Assembly: GCA_050486445.1 (NCBI GenBank)
Contig: JBJHDH010000002.1
Span: forward strand, 88,116-152,115
Length of the DNA: 64,000 nt
Origin: Euryhalocaulis sp050486445
GTDB taxonomy: Bacteria; Pseudomonadota; Alphaproteobacteria; Caulobacterales; Maricaulaceae
Reading direction: 5' to 3'
Shown piece by piece: positions 43,894 through 54,609 of this stretch; within the stretch, counting starts at the first letter, position 1; each line of letters opens with the position of its first letter. The notes beneath the pieces are model-generated. The model was not told the DNA's origin, ran no database searches, and was given only the letters and a program-made list of their open reading frames with translations. Made by a program: the position numbers and the translations under genes.

Positions 43894-45324
43894 ATGTCCG
43901 AGACGCTTTTGAAATTCCACCGTATTCCCTACGGCCCGCCGGAGGCGCGCGCGCCACAAGAGCGCGTGGAGGATTTCCATGAAATCTACAGGGAATATCT
44001 GCTCGCCCGCGCCGAGGAGCAGGCCAGCCGCTGTTCGCAGTGCGGCATTCCGTTCTGCTCGTCCGGCTGTCCGCTGGGCAACCATATCCCGGACTGGCTG
44101 CAACTGACGGCCGAGGGCCGGCTGAAAGAGGCCTATGAGGCCGCCGCCGCCACCAACCCGATGCCCGAGGTCTGCGGCCGCATCTGCCCGCAGGACAAAC
44201 TGTGCGAGGGCGCCTGCGTGGTCGAGCAGGCCGGATTCGGCACCATCACCATCGGCGCGGTGGAACGCTGGATCACTGACAACGCCTTCCGCGAGGGCTG
44301 GGCGGCGCCGATCCCGGTGGGCCCGGCGCGGCCGGAATCGGTGGGAATCGTGGGCGCCGGCCCGGCCGGCATGGCCGCGGCCGAGGCGCTGCGCATCAAG
44401 GGATTCAAGGTCACGCTGTATGACCGTTATGACCGGCTGGGCGGGCTGATGATCTATGGCATCCCCGCCTTCAAGCTGGAAAAGACGCATGTCGAGCGCC
44501 GCGCCAGCCGTCTGGAAGAGGCGGGCGTGGAATTCCGGCTGGGCTGGGAGCTGGGCCGCGACGGCGATCTGGCCTGGCTGCGCGAGCGCCATGACGCTGT
44601 GCTGCTGGCCTTTGGGGCCTATGACGCCCGGCGTCTGGACATTCCCGGCGTGAACGGCGCGGAAGCCGTGGCGGCGATGGACTATCTGACCGCCTCCAAC
44701 CGCAAGGGGCTGGGTGATTCCGTGCCGGACTTCGAATCCGGCCGGCTGAACGCCGCCGGCAAGCGCGTGGTGGTGGTGGGCGGCGGCGACACGGCCATGG
44801 ACTGCGTGCGGACCGCGATCCGCCAGGACGCCGCTCGCGTGGTCTGCCTGTATCGCCGCGACCGGGAAAACATGCCCGGCAGCGCCCGCGAGGTGAAATC
44901 GGCCGAGGCCGAGGGCGTGGAGTTCCAGTGGCTGTCGCTGCCCGAGTCGCTGCGCGCGCTGGACGGCAAATATGAGATCGCCGTGGCGCGGATGCGTCTG
45001 GGCGAGCCGGGGCCGGATGGCCGCCGCCAGCCGGAAAAAGTCCCGGACGCGGGCGAGCTTCTGGAGGCCGACCTGCTGATCGCCGCGCTCGGCTTCACGC
45101 CGCAGGACGCCCGCGTTCTGGCCGGCGCGCCGGAGCTGGAGCTGAATCAATGGGGTGCGGTCGCTGTGGATCCCGCCACCATGATGACAGCGGTTCCCGG
45201 GGTTTTCGCCGCCGGCGATCTGGCGCGCGGAGCCTCGCTGGTGGTATGGGCGCTGCGCGACGCGAGGGAAGCCGCGCGCGGCATTTCGTCCTGGCTGGAC
45301 GCGCAGGCAAGAGCAGCGGCATGA
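43894..45324 (+). CDS. gltD: Glutamate synthase small subunit
   Basis: A 476-residue NADPH-dependent beta subunit of GOGAT. Fe-S ligands are in CSQCGIPFCSSGCPLGN and CGRICPQDKLCEGAC, the FAD site in GIVGAGPAGMAAAEAL (near 148) and the NADPH site in VVVVGGGDTAMDC (near 290). It passes electrons from NADPH to GltB to make glutamate from glutamine and 2-oxoglutarate. It overlaps gltB by ATGA, in the order gltD-gltB. A hairpin (GCCGGGG at 43847 with CCCCGGC at 43864) lies just before it. Confidence 0.95.
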   Translation: MSETLLKFHRIPYGPPEARAPQERVEDFHEIYREYLLARAEEQASRCSQCGIPFCSSGCPLGNHIPDWLQLTAEGRLKEAYEAAAATNPMPEVCGRICPQDKLCEGACVVEQAGFGTITIGAVERWITDNAFREGWAAPIPVGPARPESVGIVGAGPAGMAAAEALRIKGFKVTLYDRYDRLGGLMIYGIPAFKLEKTHVERRASRLEEAGVEFRLGWELGRDGDLAWLRERHDAVLLAFGAYDARRLDIPGVNGAEAVAAMDYLTASNRKGLGDSVPDFESGRLNAAGKRVVVVGGGDTAMDCVRTAIRQDAARVVCLYRRDRENMPGSAREVKSAEAEGVEFQWLSLPESLRALDGKYEIAVARMRLGEPGPDGRRQPEKVPDAGELLEADLLIAALGFTPQDARVLAGAPELELNQWGAVAVDPATMMTAVPGVFAAGDLARGASLVVWALRDAREAARGISSWLDAQARAAA

Positions 45325-48300
45325 GCGCCAAATCTTTCGGTCTTTACGACCCCGCGTTCGAACACGACGCATGCGGGGTAGGGGTGGCGGTCGCCACCGA
45401 CGGGCGTCCGCGCCGTGAAATCGTCGAGCTGGGCGTAAAGGGCCTGGCCGCCGTGGCGCATCGCGGCGCATTCGCCGCCGACGGCGATTCCGCCGATGGC
45501 GCCGGCATCCGGCTTTCCATCGACCAGGACTTCTTCCGCAAACAGGCCGCGCGCATGGGCCACGACGCCACGGGCGTCACCATGGGCGCCGGCATGCTGT
45601 TTCTGCCGCGCCGCGACGCCAGCGCGCTGGAAGCCGCGCGCATGATCGTTGAATCCGAAATGGTGCGGGCCGGGCTCTTTATCTATGGCTGGCGCGTCGT
45701 GCCGGTGGACACCAGCGTTCTGGGCGCCCACGCCCGAGAGGTGCGGCCGCAGATCGAGCAGATCCTGTTCCGCGACCATGACGGCGGCCGCCCGCGCGAA
45801 GAGCTGGACCGCGTGCTCTATATTGCGCGGCGCCGCATCGAGAAGCGCGCCGAGCGCGAGGGTCTGGCGGACCTTTATGTCTGTTCGCTGGGCGTGCGCG
45901 ACATCGTTTACAAGGGCATGTTCCGCTGCGAGCGGATTTCCGCCTTCTATCCCGATCTGAAGGATGGCGGGATGGCGGCCGATTTCGCCATCTTTCACCA
46001 GCGCTATTCGACGAACACCTTCCCGCAATGGCGCCTGGCCCAGCCGTTCCGGATGCTGGCCCATAACGGCGAGATCAACACGCTGAAGGCCAATATAACT
46101 GGATGAAGAGCCATGAGATCCGCATGGCCAGCGAGGTGTTCGGCGACGACCAGGAATCGGTGAAGCCGGTGATCCAGCGCGGTTCATCCGACTCGGCCGC
46201 GCTCGACCAGGTGTTCGAGCTGCTGGTGCGCGCCGGGCGCAGCGCGCCGATGGCCAAGGCGCTGCTGGTTCCCGAGGCGTGGTCGAAGCGCGCCGGGCTG
46301 CTGCCGCAATCGACCCGCGCGCTCTATGCCTATTGCAACGCGGTGATGGAGCCGTGGGACGGGCCGGCGGCGCTGGTCGCCTGTGACGGGCGTTGGATGG
46401 TGGCGGGGCTGGACCGCAACGGGCTGCGCCCGCTGCGCTATGCGCTGACCAATGACGGGCTGCTGCTGGCCGGATCGGAAGCTGGCATGTTCGGCGTGGC
46501 CGACGACCGCATCGCCGAGCGCGGCGCCGTGGGGCCGGGGCGGATGATCGCAGTCGACCTGGCCGAGGGGCGCTTTTACCGCGAGCAGGAGATCGACCAG
46601 AAGCTGGCCGATGCGCACCCGTATGAGGAATGGCTGCGCGCGGTGCGCCGGCTGGACGACGAAATCGGCGGCGGCGGCGAGACCCGGTCCTATGGCGACG
46701 ATGAGCTGCGCCGCCGTCAGGCGGCCGTCGCGCTGACCCGCGAGGAAGTCGAGAAGGTGCTGCGGCCGATGGCCGAGACCGGCAAGGAAGCCGTGGGCAG
46801 CATGGGCGACGACAGCCCGCTGGCCGTGCTCAGCGACCAGGACCGGCCCCTGGCGCATTTCTTCCGGCAGAATTTCAGCCAGGTCACCAATCCGCCGATC
46901 GACTATCTGCGTGAAGACCGGGTGATGAGCCTGAAGACCCGGTTCAAGAATCTCGGCAACATCCTGGCCGAGGACGAGACCCAGACCGACGTTTTCACGC
47001 TGGAAAGTCCGTTCCTGACCAACGGCATGTATGAGCGGCTGCGCGGCGCGCTGGGCGCCTCTGCCGCCGAGATCGACTGCACGTTCGAACTGACGGCCGG
47101 CGAGACGCTTTCCGGCCTGCGCCTGAAACAGGCGCTGGACCGCATCTGCGCCGAAGCGGCGGAGGCGGTGCGCGGCGGCGCCGAGCATGTGTTCCTGACC
47201 GACGAGCGCCAGGGCCCGGCCGCCGCGCCGGTCCCGATGGGGCTGGCGACGAGCGCCGTGCATGTGTGCCTGACGCGGCAAGGCCTGCGCACTTTCTGCT
47301 CGCTGAACGCGCGCGCCTCCGACGTGCTGGACGCGCATTCGGCGGCGGTACTGATCGGCGCGGGCGCGACCACAGTAAACCCGTATCTGGCGATGGAGAC
47401 GCTGGCGGAGCGATTCCAGGCCGGCGTGTTCGAGGCCGGATCGCTGGAGGAAGCGGCGCAGAACTACAAGGGCGCGCTGGAAGGCGGCATGCTGAAGATC
47501 ATGTCCAAGATGGGCATCAGCGTCGTCAGCTCCTATCGCGGCGGTCTGATGTTCGAGGCGGTCGGCCTGTCGCGCGCGCTGGTGGACGAGTTTTTCCCCG
47601 GCGTGCCGAGCCGCATTTCCGGCGTCGGGCTGAAAAGCCTGGAGCGCCGTCAGGCCCGGCGCAACGACGCGGCCTGGATCGAACAGCCGGGATCGTTGCC
47701 GCAGGGCGGGTTTTACGCCGTGCGGTCGCACAGCGAGCATCATGCGCTGAACGCGCAGATCGTCTCGGCGCTGCAACAGGCGGTGCGGCGGAACGATCCG
47801 AAAGCGTTTGAGCGGTACGAGGCGCTGAACGATGCGCGCCCGCCGGTGGCGCTGCGCGATCTGATGGAGATCCGCCCGCTGGGCGATCCGATTCCGCTGG
47901 ACGAGGTGGAGCCCGCCAGCGAGATCGTGAAACGCTTTATCACGCCCGGCATGTCGCTGGGGGCGCTGTCGCCCGAGGCGCATGGCGCGCTCAACATCGC
48001 CATGAACCGGCTGGGCGCGCGCAGCGTCAGCGGCGAGGGCGGCGAGGATTCGGCCCGCTACAAGAAACTGCCGAACGGCGACGACGCCAATTCGCGGGTC
48101 AAACAGATCGCTTCGGGACGGTTCGGCGTGACCGCCGAATATCTGAACAAGTGCGAGGAAATCGAGATCAAGGTCGCGCAGGGCGCCAAGCCCGGCGAGG
48201 GCGGGCAATTGCCCGGCTTCAAGGTCAACGCCTATATCGCCGGCCTGCGCCACGCGGTTCCGGGCCAGACGCTGATCTCGCCGCCGCCGCACCACGATAT

Positions 48301-49840
48301 CTATTCGATCGAGGATCTGGCGCAGCTCATCTACGACCTGAAACAGATCAACCCGGATGCGCGCGTCACCGTGAAGCTGGTGGCCGCCGCCGGCGTCGGC
48401 ACCGTGGCCGCGGGCGTGGCCAAGGCAAAGGCCGACTCCATCCTGATCGCGGGCAATGTCGGGGGCACCGGCGCCAGCCCGCTGACCTCTATCAAGTTCG
48501 CCGGGGCGCCGTGGGAGCTGGGCCTCGCCGAAGCGCATCAGACCCTGTCGCTGAACAATCTGCGCGACAGCGTACGGCTGCGCACCGATGGCGGGCTGCG
48601 CACCGGCGAGGATATTCTTGTGGCCGCGATGCTGGGGGCCGAGGAATACGGCATTGGCACGATCAGCCTGGTAGCCATGGGCTGTCTGATGGTGCGCCAG
48701 TGCCATTCCAATACCTGCCCCGTCGGCATCTGCACCCAGGACGAGCAACTGCGCGGCCATTTCACCGGGACGCCGGAACACGTGGTCAATTTCATGCTGA
48801 TGCTGGCCGAAAGCGTGCGCCAGCGTCTGGCGGCGCTCGGCGCCCGGCGCCTGACCGAGGTGATCGGCCGCGCCGACCTGTTGGCCCAGACCTCGCGCGG
48901 GGCGCAGCATCTGGACGATCTGGACCTGAACCTGCTGCTCTATTCCCCGGCGGCGGTGAACTCGCCCGCCGATCCGCAGGCGCGGCGCGACGTGGAGCCG
49001 ACACTGGATGATTCCGTGATGGACCAGGCCGGGCGGCTGTTCGAGACCGGCGCGCCGGTCGTCATTCGCGCCCGGGTCAACACGCTTCACCGCACGGTGG
49101 GCGCGCCGCTGTCCTCGCGCATTGTGCGCCGCTTTGGCGAAACCGGGCTTGAGGATGGCGCGCTGACCCTGGAGCTGGAAGGCTCGGCCGGCCAGTCGCT
49201 GGGCGCGTTCGGCGCCAAGGGCCTGAAAATCTCGCTGACCGGCGAGGCCAATGACTATGTCGGCAAGGGCCTTTCCGGCGCGGCGATCAGCGTGCGGCCG
49301 CCGCATTATGACGACGCAGTCTCGCCCGCGCTGGCCGGCAATGCCTGCCTTTACGGCGCCACATCCGGCGCACTGTTCGTGGCCGGGCGGGCTGGCGGAC
49401 GCTTCGCCGTGCGCAATTCCGGCGCGACCGCCGTGGTCGAAGGCTGCGGCGCACATGGCTGTGAATACATGACGGGCGGCGAGGTAGTGCTGCTGGGTTC
49501 GGTCGGCGACAATTTCGCCGCCGGCATGACCGGCGGGCGCGCTTTCGTTTACGATCCCGGCGCGCGGCTTTCCGCTGTCATCAATCCCGACACGGTGGCC
49601 ACGGAGCAACCCGACGCGGCGGCGCTGGCCGCCTGCCGGGCGCTGATCGAGACGCATGTGGCGGAGACCGGATCGCGCCTGGCGCGCAGCATCCTGAAAT
49701 CCTGGAACGCGGAGGCCGAGCATTTCGTGCTGGTCCGCCCGCAGGCCGCGCCGGCCAAGGCCGGAACCGCGCCCAGCGACAGCCCGCCGCCGGCCGCCAT
49801 CCCTGCCCAGCGCCAGGGCTCGGACGAGGACGTGCGCTGA
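45321..49840 (+). pseudogene. gltB: Glutamate synthase large subunit, one frameshift
   Basis: Two frames together encode the roughly 1,506-residue alpha subunit. The first (to 46106) has the class II glutaminase with catalytic Cys in HDACGVGVAV and ends at NGEINTLKANI; the second (from 46103) resumes with MKSHEIRMAS. The expected family sequence is NINWMKSHE, so one A appears missing from the ATAAC at 46095-46099. The second part has the FMN domain, the [3Fe-4S] motif CHSNTCPVGICTQ (near residue 870 of that part) and the C-terminal beta-helix domain. Because gltB is nearly always needed, a sequencing or assembly indel is likely; if real, the enzyme is dead. Confidence 0.88.
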
Positions 49841-50038
49841 GGCGCCAAGGGCTTCGGACCGGGGATTTCAGCCATGCGCCCTGCCGCCCTTGGGGTATGC
49901 CCTTACAGATGGGAGCCTTTCCCGCCCCGTTCTGGACTTCGGCGCGCGGAGCGGCTTGGTTATGCAGCCGGACGCAAAGACCGGCCCTGCGCCGGCGGCT
50001 TCTGGCCCTCGGGCATGGAATAATCGGGAGGAGCCGTC

Positions 50039-51202
50039 ATGCCCGGGATCAACTCGGCGGACACGGGTGAGAGCTTTCGCTTTTACGACAACCGCCAGAA
50101 ATATCTGATGTTCGTGCATACGTGCAGCGAGAAGCAGGTGGTGGCCGAGCGGGTCGCGGCGGAGCTGGACAAGGTGCGCCCCAAGCCGCCGGCGCTGCGC
50201 GTGTTCGACGCCGGCATGGGCGACGGCACGGTGCTGACCCGGGTGATGCGCACCATGCACCGGCGCCATCCGCGGATGCCGTTTTACGTCGCAGGCAAGG
50301 AGATCAGCCTGGAGGACGTGCGCCTGACGCTGGAGAAGATGCCCGACCGTTTTCACGAGCATCCGGCCACGGTTCTGGCGGTCACCAATCTCAACTATAC
50401 CGATGCGCCCTGGATGCGGCCCGCCTCGCGCGAGGCGCAGCAGCGCACGATCTGGAAGGAAGTGAAGCTGAGGGGCGACACCTCCGCCGAGTTCGACCAG
50501 CAAATCACCGAGCTGGAGCCGTTCCTGGCCGAGACCTGGCGCACAAGGCCCAGCACGAAGACCGGCAACCCGATCTATGAGACGCCGGTGGTGCTGCTGA
50601 TCTATCGCGAGGATTGCGAGTTTCTGCTGCATTCGGTGATCCCCACGCGCGAGACCGTGCGCGCGGACTACGATCTGGTGATCGCCTCGCAGCCCTATCG
50701 CGCGCGCGCCTCGGTCGAGTTCAAGGCGCGCAAGGTGATCGCGCCGCTGGCCAAGGCGCTGCGCCCTGGCGGCCGGCTTCTGGGTATTCAGTCCTATGGC
50801 GAGGATCCGGCGCTGGAGATCATCCAGAAGGTCTGGCCAGAGGAGAACCCGTTCCGCCACGACCGGCACATGCTGCTGGACGAGGCGCGCAAGGCGTTCG
50901 GCCCGGAGGCGGACCATTATGACTTCCTGCCCGGCGACGACGCGCAGGCCCTGTTCCGCTACGAGATGCACACCCTGCCCGGCGAGATCGACCCCGAGGG
51001 CGATCAGGGCGGCATCGGCACCTCCACCCTGTTTGCCGCGTGGAACGACGCGGCCTATGTGGCGCAGATCGAGGATCAGCGCCTTACCGAAGCCATGACG
51101 AGCGACGCCTATCTGCGGGGAACCGCGGAAGTGCTGCGCAAGCATGGCGGACTCTGGTTCAACGACGAAGGCTATGTGATCGCCCGGAAGGAGACAGAAT
51201 GA
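50039..51202 (+). CDS. SAM-dependent methyltransferase, paired with MTHFR
   Basis: A 387-residue protein with a Rossmann-type SAM motif VFDAGMGDGTVLTRVMRTM near residues 54-72 and an acidic SYGEDPALE loop later. I do not know its substrate. It overlaps the next gene, a methylenetetrahydrofolate-reductase-like protein, by ATGA, so the two probably work together in a one-carbon step, for instance moving methyl groups to or from a folate. A terminator follows the pair at 52091, defining a two-gene operon. Confidence 0.75.
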   Translation: MPGINSADTGESFRFYDNRQKYLMFVHTCSEKQVVAERVAAELDKVRPKPPALRVFDAGMGDGTVLTRVMRTMHRRHPRMPFYVAGKEISLEDVRLTLEKMPDRFHEHPATVLAVTNLNYTDAPWMRPASREAQQRTIWKEVKLRGDTSAEFDQQITELEPFLAETWRTRPSTKTGNPIYETPVVLLIYREDCEFLLHSVIPTRETVRADYDLVIASQPYRARASVEFKARKVIAPLAKALRPGGRLLGIQSYGEDPALEIIQKVWPEENPFRHDRHMLLDEARKAFGPEADHYDFLPGDDAQALFRYEMHTLPGEIDPEGDQGGIGTSTLFAAWNDAAYVAQIEDQRLTEAMTSDAYLRGTAEVLRKHGGLWFNDEGYVIARKETE

Positions 51203-52053
51203 GTAAGGAGACGGCCAGCAGGCTGCTGGCCAATTCGTCCTATGAAGTGACGCCGCACGCCACCGATGCGATCGGCAAGTCCAAGGACATCATGCCCAAA
51301 GGCAGTGAGGTGTTTTGCGCCCATATTCCGGGCACGCCCTATGAGGGCATCGTCACGGAATGCGCGCGCATCCGCGAACAGGGCTTTGAGCCGGTGCCGC
51401 ATCTGGTGGCGCGCAACGCGCCCTCGCCCGCGGAATTCGAGGAATTCCTGAAGCGCCTGATCGGCGAGGCGGGGATCAACCGCGCGCTGTGTCTGGCCGG
51501 CGACGTCGATACGCCGCGCGGGGAATGGACCGGGGCGCTGGATATTCTGCGCAGCGGCATCCCGCAGCGTAACGGCATCACCAATCTGCGCGTCTCGGCC
51601 TATCCCGAGGGTCACCCGAAAGTGGCGACGGAGATTCTGGACCAGGCGCTGCGCGACAAGGTGGCGCTGGGCAAGGAGGCCGGGCTGGACCTGACCATTG
51701 TCAGCCAGTTCGCCTTCGAGCCCGAGCCGGTGGTCGGCCGTATCCGCGAAATCCGCGGCGAAGGCATCGCGAACCCGATGCGCGTGGGCATCTGCGGCCC
51801 GGCCAGCATCACCAATCTGCTGAAATACGCGGTGAAGTGCGGCGTCGGCAATTCGCTGAAGGCGCTGAAACGGCCGGAAATGCTGGCCAATCTGCTGACC
51901 AAGATGACCGCCGGCGACATTGTGAGCGCAGTGGCGGAGGATGTGGACGCCAGAGGCGATGACAATGTCATCGGCTTTCACTTCTTCTCGTTCGGCGGCC
52001 TGTTCGCCAGCGTCAACTGGGCGCAGGAATCGATCAAGAACGGCGTCAGCTGA
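51199..52053 (+). CDS. Methylenetetrahydrofolate reductase-like protein
   Basis: A 284-residue TIM-barrel protein of the MTHFR (MetF) superfamily: FEPVPHLVARNAPSP, INRALCLAGDVDTPRGEW, GHPKVATEILDQALRDKV, TIVSQFAFEPEPVVG and MRVGICGPASITNLLKYA follow the FAD-dependent family. It is more distant from canonical MetF (no GGNXXXFXXDVXAW-type start), so it may use a different folate or act as a one-carbon dehydrogenase. Coupled to the upstream methyltransferase by a 4-nt overlap. Confidence 0.8.
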   Translation: MSKETASRLLANSSYEVTPHATDAIGKSKDIMPKGSEVFCAHIPGTPYEGIVTECARIREQGFEPVPHLVARNAPSPAEFEEFLKRLIGEAGINRALCLAGDVDTPRGEWTGALDILRSGIPQRNGITNLRVSAYPEGHPKVATEILDQALRDKVALGKEAGLDLTIVSQFAFEPEPVVGRIREIRGEGIANPMRVGICGPASITNLLKYAVKCGVGNSLKALKRPEMLANLLTKMTAGDIVSAVAEDVDARGDDNVIGFHFFSFGGLFASVNWAQESIKNGVS

Positions 52054-52090
52054 CCTTCCCGTTACAGATCGTATCCCGCATAGAATGACC

Positions 52091-52120
52091 GGGTCGGCCC
52101 CTGACGGGGCCGGCCCGTTT
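52091..52120 (+). terminator. Terminator of the methyltransferase-MTHFR operon
   Basis: An 11-bp stem (GGGTCGGCCCC 52091-52101 with GGGGCCGGCCC 52106-52116, one G-U pair) with a 4-nt loop TGAC, followed by GTTTC. It lies 37 nt past the MTHFR stop. Confidence 0.65.
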
Positions 52121-52151
52121 CATATCCGGAAAGGGTGGCGGCGAGACGCGC

Positions 52152-52562
52152 ATGAAGATCGAGCGGCTGGACCATGTGAACATCCATACCGGCCGGCTGG
52201 ACGAGACGATCCGGTTTTACGAGTCGGTAATGGGGCTGAAAGCCGGAGCCGCGCCGGGACTGGACCCCGAACGCACCGCCTGGATGTTCGACCCCGATGG
52301 CCGCGCGCTGATTCATCTTGGCATGGCGGGCAGTATTCTCGGCGAGGAACGGCGCGACGGGCCGGGAGCGGACGAGGCGCCGGGCAGTGGCGCGGTGCAT
52401 CACATCGCGTTCAATTGCAGCGGCTATGACGCGATGATCGCGCGGCTGGAGCGGCTCTGCGTCGCGCACCGCACCAATCATGTGACAGAGATCGGCCTGC
52501 GGCAGATTTTCATCCATGACCCGAACGGCGTGATGCTGGAGCTGAATTTCTTCGCCGCGTAA
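52152..52562 (+). CDS. VOC (glyoxalase/dioxygenase fold) protein
   Basis: A 136-residue protein with two beta-alpha-beta-beta-beta halves. The metal ligands expected in this family are visible: His in LDHVNIHTG, His in VHHIAFNC and Glu in NGVMLELNFF. It could be a small dioxygenase, lyase or isomerase; the substrate is unknown. It has its own start and follows a terminator, so it is transcribed separately from the MTHFR pair. Confidence 0.8.
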   Translation: MKIERLDHVNIHTGRLDETIRFYESVMGLKAGAAPGLDPERTAWMFDPDGRALIHLGMAGSILGEERRDGPGADEAPGSGAVHHIAFNCSGYDAMIARLERLCVAHRTNHVTEIGLRQIFIHDPNGVMLELNFFAA

Positions 52563-53088
52563 CGATGATTTTTCAGGATTTCAGGCGCGCATTCGCAGCG
52601 CCGCGCGGTTTGCCGCCGGATCATAGGCAAGTGAGGGAAGCGGGGCGCCCGCGGGGAACGCGGGTGTCCTGTCCTTGGTACGTAGTGGTGCGTTCCAGAG
52701 AGCGCCCCGCGCGTGGATTTGCCGGAACGTCTCCGTCCCGATTCCAGTCCAGGGTTTTGACGCGGTCGGTCGTTTAGTGCCGCTCGCCGCCCTGAAGGCC
52801 CTGCCGGAGCGCCGGGCCGCCACGGACCGGCGCGCGGACAGGCCACGCACGCCTCGCGGTCATGGTGGCTGCCAACATCCCTCGGCCGCGAAGCCGCATG
52901 AAGATTAGCCCCGCTGGAACGGGTGTGGGAGATTTGCAGAAATTTCCCCGCTTTTTGGTCTTTCTCGCCCTTCGAGACACGCTTTGGGAAACCACCCCTG
53001 TCATGCGGGTGGACAACAAATTTTCGGGAATACGAGGCCACCCGGAGGGCGATCGCATGACGGCCACGAATGCGTGTCCTTATTTGCC
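52563..53088. other. 526-bp region without a gene
   Basis: No protein gene was found. The one structured element is a potential fold at 52640-52710: GCGGGGCGC (52640-52648) pairs with GCGCCCCGC (52702-52710), enclosing the inner hairpin CCCGC-loop-GCGGG (52648-52664). No promoter or T-run terminator was seen beside it. It could be an ncRNA, a repeat or chance in GC-rich DNA. Confidence 0.35.
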
Positions 53089-53454
53089 TCAGGCCGCCAT
53101 CATGCGGTCGACTTCATGCACCAGGTCGCGCAGATGGAATGGCTTGGACAGCACCTTGGCCTCGGCCGGCGCGCCCGAATCGGGGCTGAGCGCCACGGCG
53201 GCGAAACCGGTGATGAACATGATCTTCATGGAGGGATCCAGTTGGGCGCCGGCGCGCGCCAGCTCGATCCCGTCCATTCCGGGCATCACGATATCGGTCA
53301 GCAGCAGATCGTAGCTGCCCGCCGCGGCGCGCAAAGCGTGGAATCCATCTTCCCCGTCGGCGCAGGAGGTCACGACATGGCCCGCGCGCTCCAGCGCCCG
53401 CGCCAGAAAGTCGCGCATGGAATCATCGTCTTCGGCCAGAAGGATTGTCGCCAT
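53089..53454 (-). CDS. cpdR: Cell-cycle response regulator CpdR
   Basis: A 121-residue single-domain receiver. The acidic pocket is LLAEDDDSMRDFL, the phosphorylated Asp is in LLLTDIVMPGMDG, and KVLSKPFHLRDLV carries the Lys. The sequence is nearly that of Caulobacter CpdR, which in its unphosphorylated form delivers the ClpXP protease to substrates including CtrA regulators. The start at 53454 (MATILLAEDD) gives the usual length; the upstream extension is rejected. Divergent from the N-formylglutamate amidohydrolase gene. Confidence 0.95.
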   Translation of the reverse strand: MATILLAEDDDSMRDFLARALERAGHVVTSCADGEDGFHALRAAAGSYDLLLTDIVMPGMDGIELARAGAQLDPSMKIMFITGFAAVALSPDSGAPAEAKVLSKPFHLRDLVHEVDRMMAA

Positions 53455-53608
53455 TTTCCCCTCGTCCCGGCGCCCCCGGAACGCCCCCCCGGCGTTCCCA
53501 TGCGAGCGGCGGACCCTAGCCGGACAATGTAAAGAACCTTCTAAATCCGGACCAGACGGCCGCTGCACCGGTTGACGCCATTGTGGGAGCGCGGTCACAG
53601 TCGCAGCC

Positions 53609-54514
53609 ATGCCGCGCCCGGAACCGCCCGTCATCCTGAACGCCGCCGACCCGCCGGTCGCGGTTCTTCATCCGGAGGCCGGCCCCGGATCGCCGCTGGT
53701 GTTCGCCTCGCCGCATTCAGGCCGGGGGGTTCCGGCGGACTTTCTGCCGCTGCTGCGGCCGGCGGCCGAAAGCCTGCGCCGCGCCGAGGACGCCTATGTC
53801 GACCGCCTGTTCGCCTGCGCGCCGGCGCTGGGCGCACCGCTGGTGGCGGCGCGGTTCGCCCGCGCCTTTATCGACGCCAATCGCGAGCCGGCCGAGATCG
53901 ACCCCGCCATGCTGGACGGCCCGGCCCCGGCCTGGGCCAACGCCGCCAGCCCGCGCGTGGCCAACGGGCTTGGCGTCACGCCGCGCCTGACCGTGGAAGG
54001 CGAAACCATCCACCGCCGCCGCCTGTCTCTGGCCGAGGTGGAGGACCGGATCGCGCGATTTCATGCGCCCTATCACCGGGCGCTAGCCGAACGGCTGGAC
54101 GCGGCGCGGTTGCGGTTCGGACTGGCCGTGCTGGTGGACTGCCACTCCATGCCCGGGACAGAGCAGCGCACGGCGCCCGACGTGGTGCTGGGCGACCGGT
54201 TCGGCGCCTCGTGCCATCCCGCAGTCAGCGACGCGGCCGAGCGGGCCTTTATGGCCCAGGGATTCAGCACCCAGCGCAACACACCCTATGCGGGGGGCTA
54301 TACGACCGTGCATTACGGCCGGCCGCGCGCAAGCGTGCATGCAATCCAGATCGAGATATCGCGCGCGCTCTATATGGATGAACAGACCGTGCGGCCGCTG
54401 CCCGGCGCATTCGAGTCTGTGGCGCGGCGGCTGGAGGCCGTGGTGGCCGATCTGGCGGCGATCGACTGGCCGGCCCTGCTGGGTGGAGGCGGTGCGCGGC
54501 TGGCCGCCGAATAG
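53609..54514 (+). CDS. N-formylglutamate amidohydrolase family protein
   Basis: A 301-residue zinc-hydrolase of the FGase family (HutG-like). The motifs VFASPHSGRGVPADF (near 31-45), RAFIDANREPAEIDPAML and VLVDCHSMPG (near 171-180) carry likely metal ligands. It may cleave N-formylglutamate to formate and glutamate in histidine breakdown, though no hut genes are nearby; in alphaproteobacteria several paralogs of unknown substrate exist. Confidence 0.85.
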   Translation: MPRPEPPVILNAADPPVAVLHPEAGPGSPLVFASPHSGRGVPADFLPLLRPAAESLRRAEDAYVDRLFACAPALGAPLVAARFARAFIDANREPAEIDPAMLDGPAPAWANAASPRVANGLGVTPRLTVEGETIHRRRLSLAEVEDRIARFHAPYHRALAERLDAARLRFGLAVLVDCHSMPGTEQRTAPDVVLGDRFGASCHPAVSDAAERAFMAQGFSTQRNTPYAGGYTTVHYGRPRASVHAIQIEISRALYMDEQTVRPLPGAFESVARRLEAVVADLAAIDWPALLGGGGARLAAE

Positions 54515-54609
54515 GCATACCCGGACCGTCACAAAATTGTTGCACTTGCGAGATCGCAGGCGCGAAATCCGCCCTGAAAAATCGGGGAATCCGAGGGCCG
54601 CCGGCACAT

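Noticed and set aside
46184..49723. A 1,179-codon open frame antisense to gltB
   Set aside because: Long antisense frames are expected opposite GC-rich genes; the plus-strand gltB has clear domains and the antisense frame has no recognisable motif.
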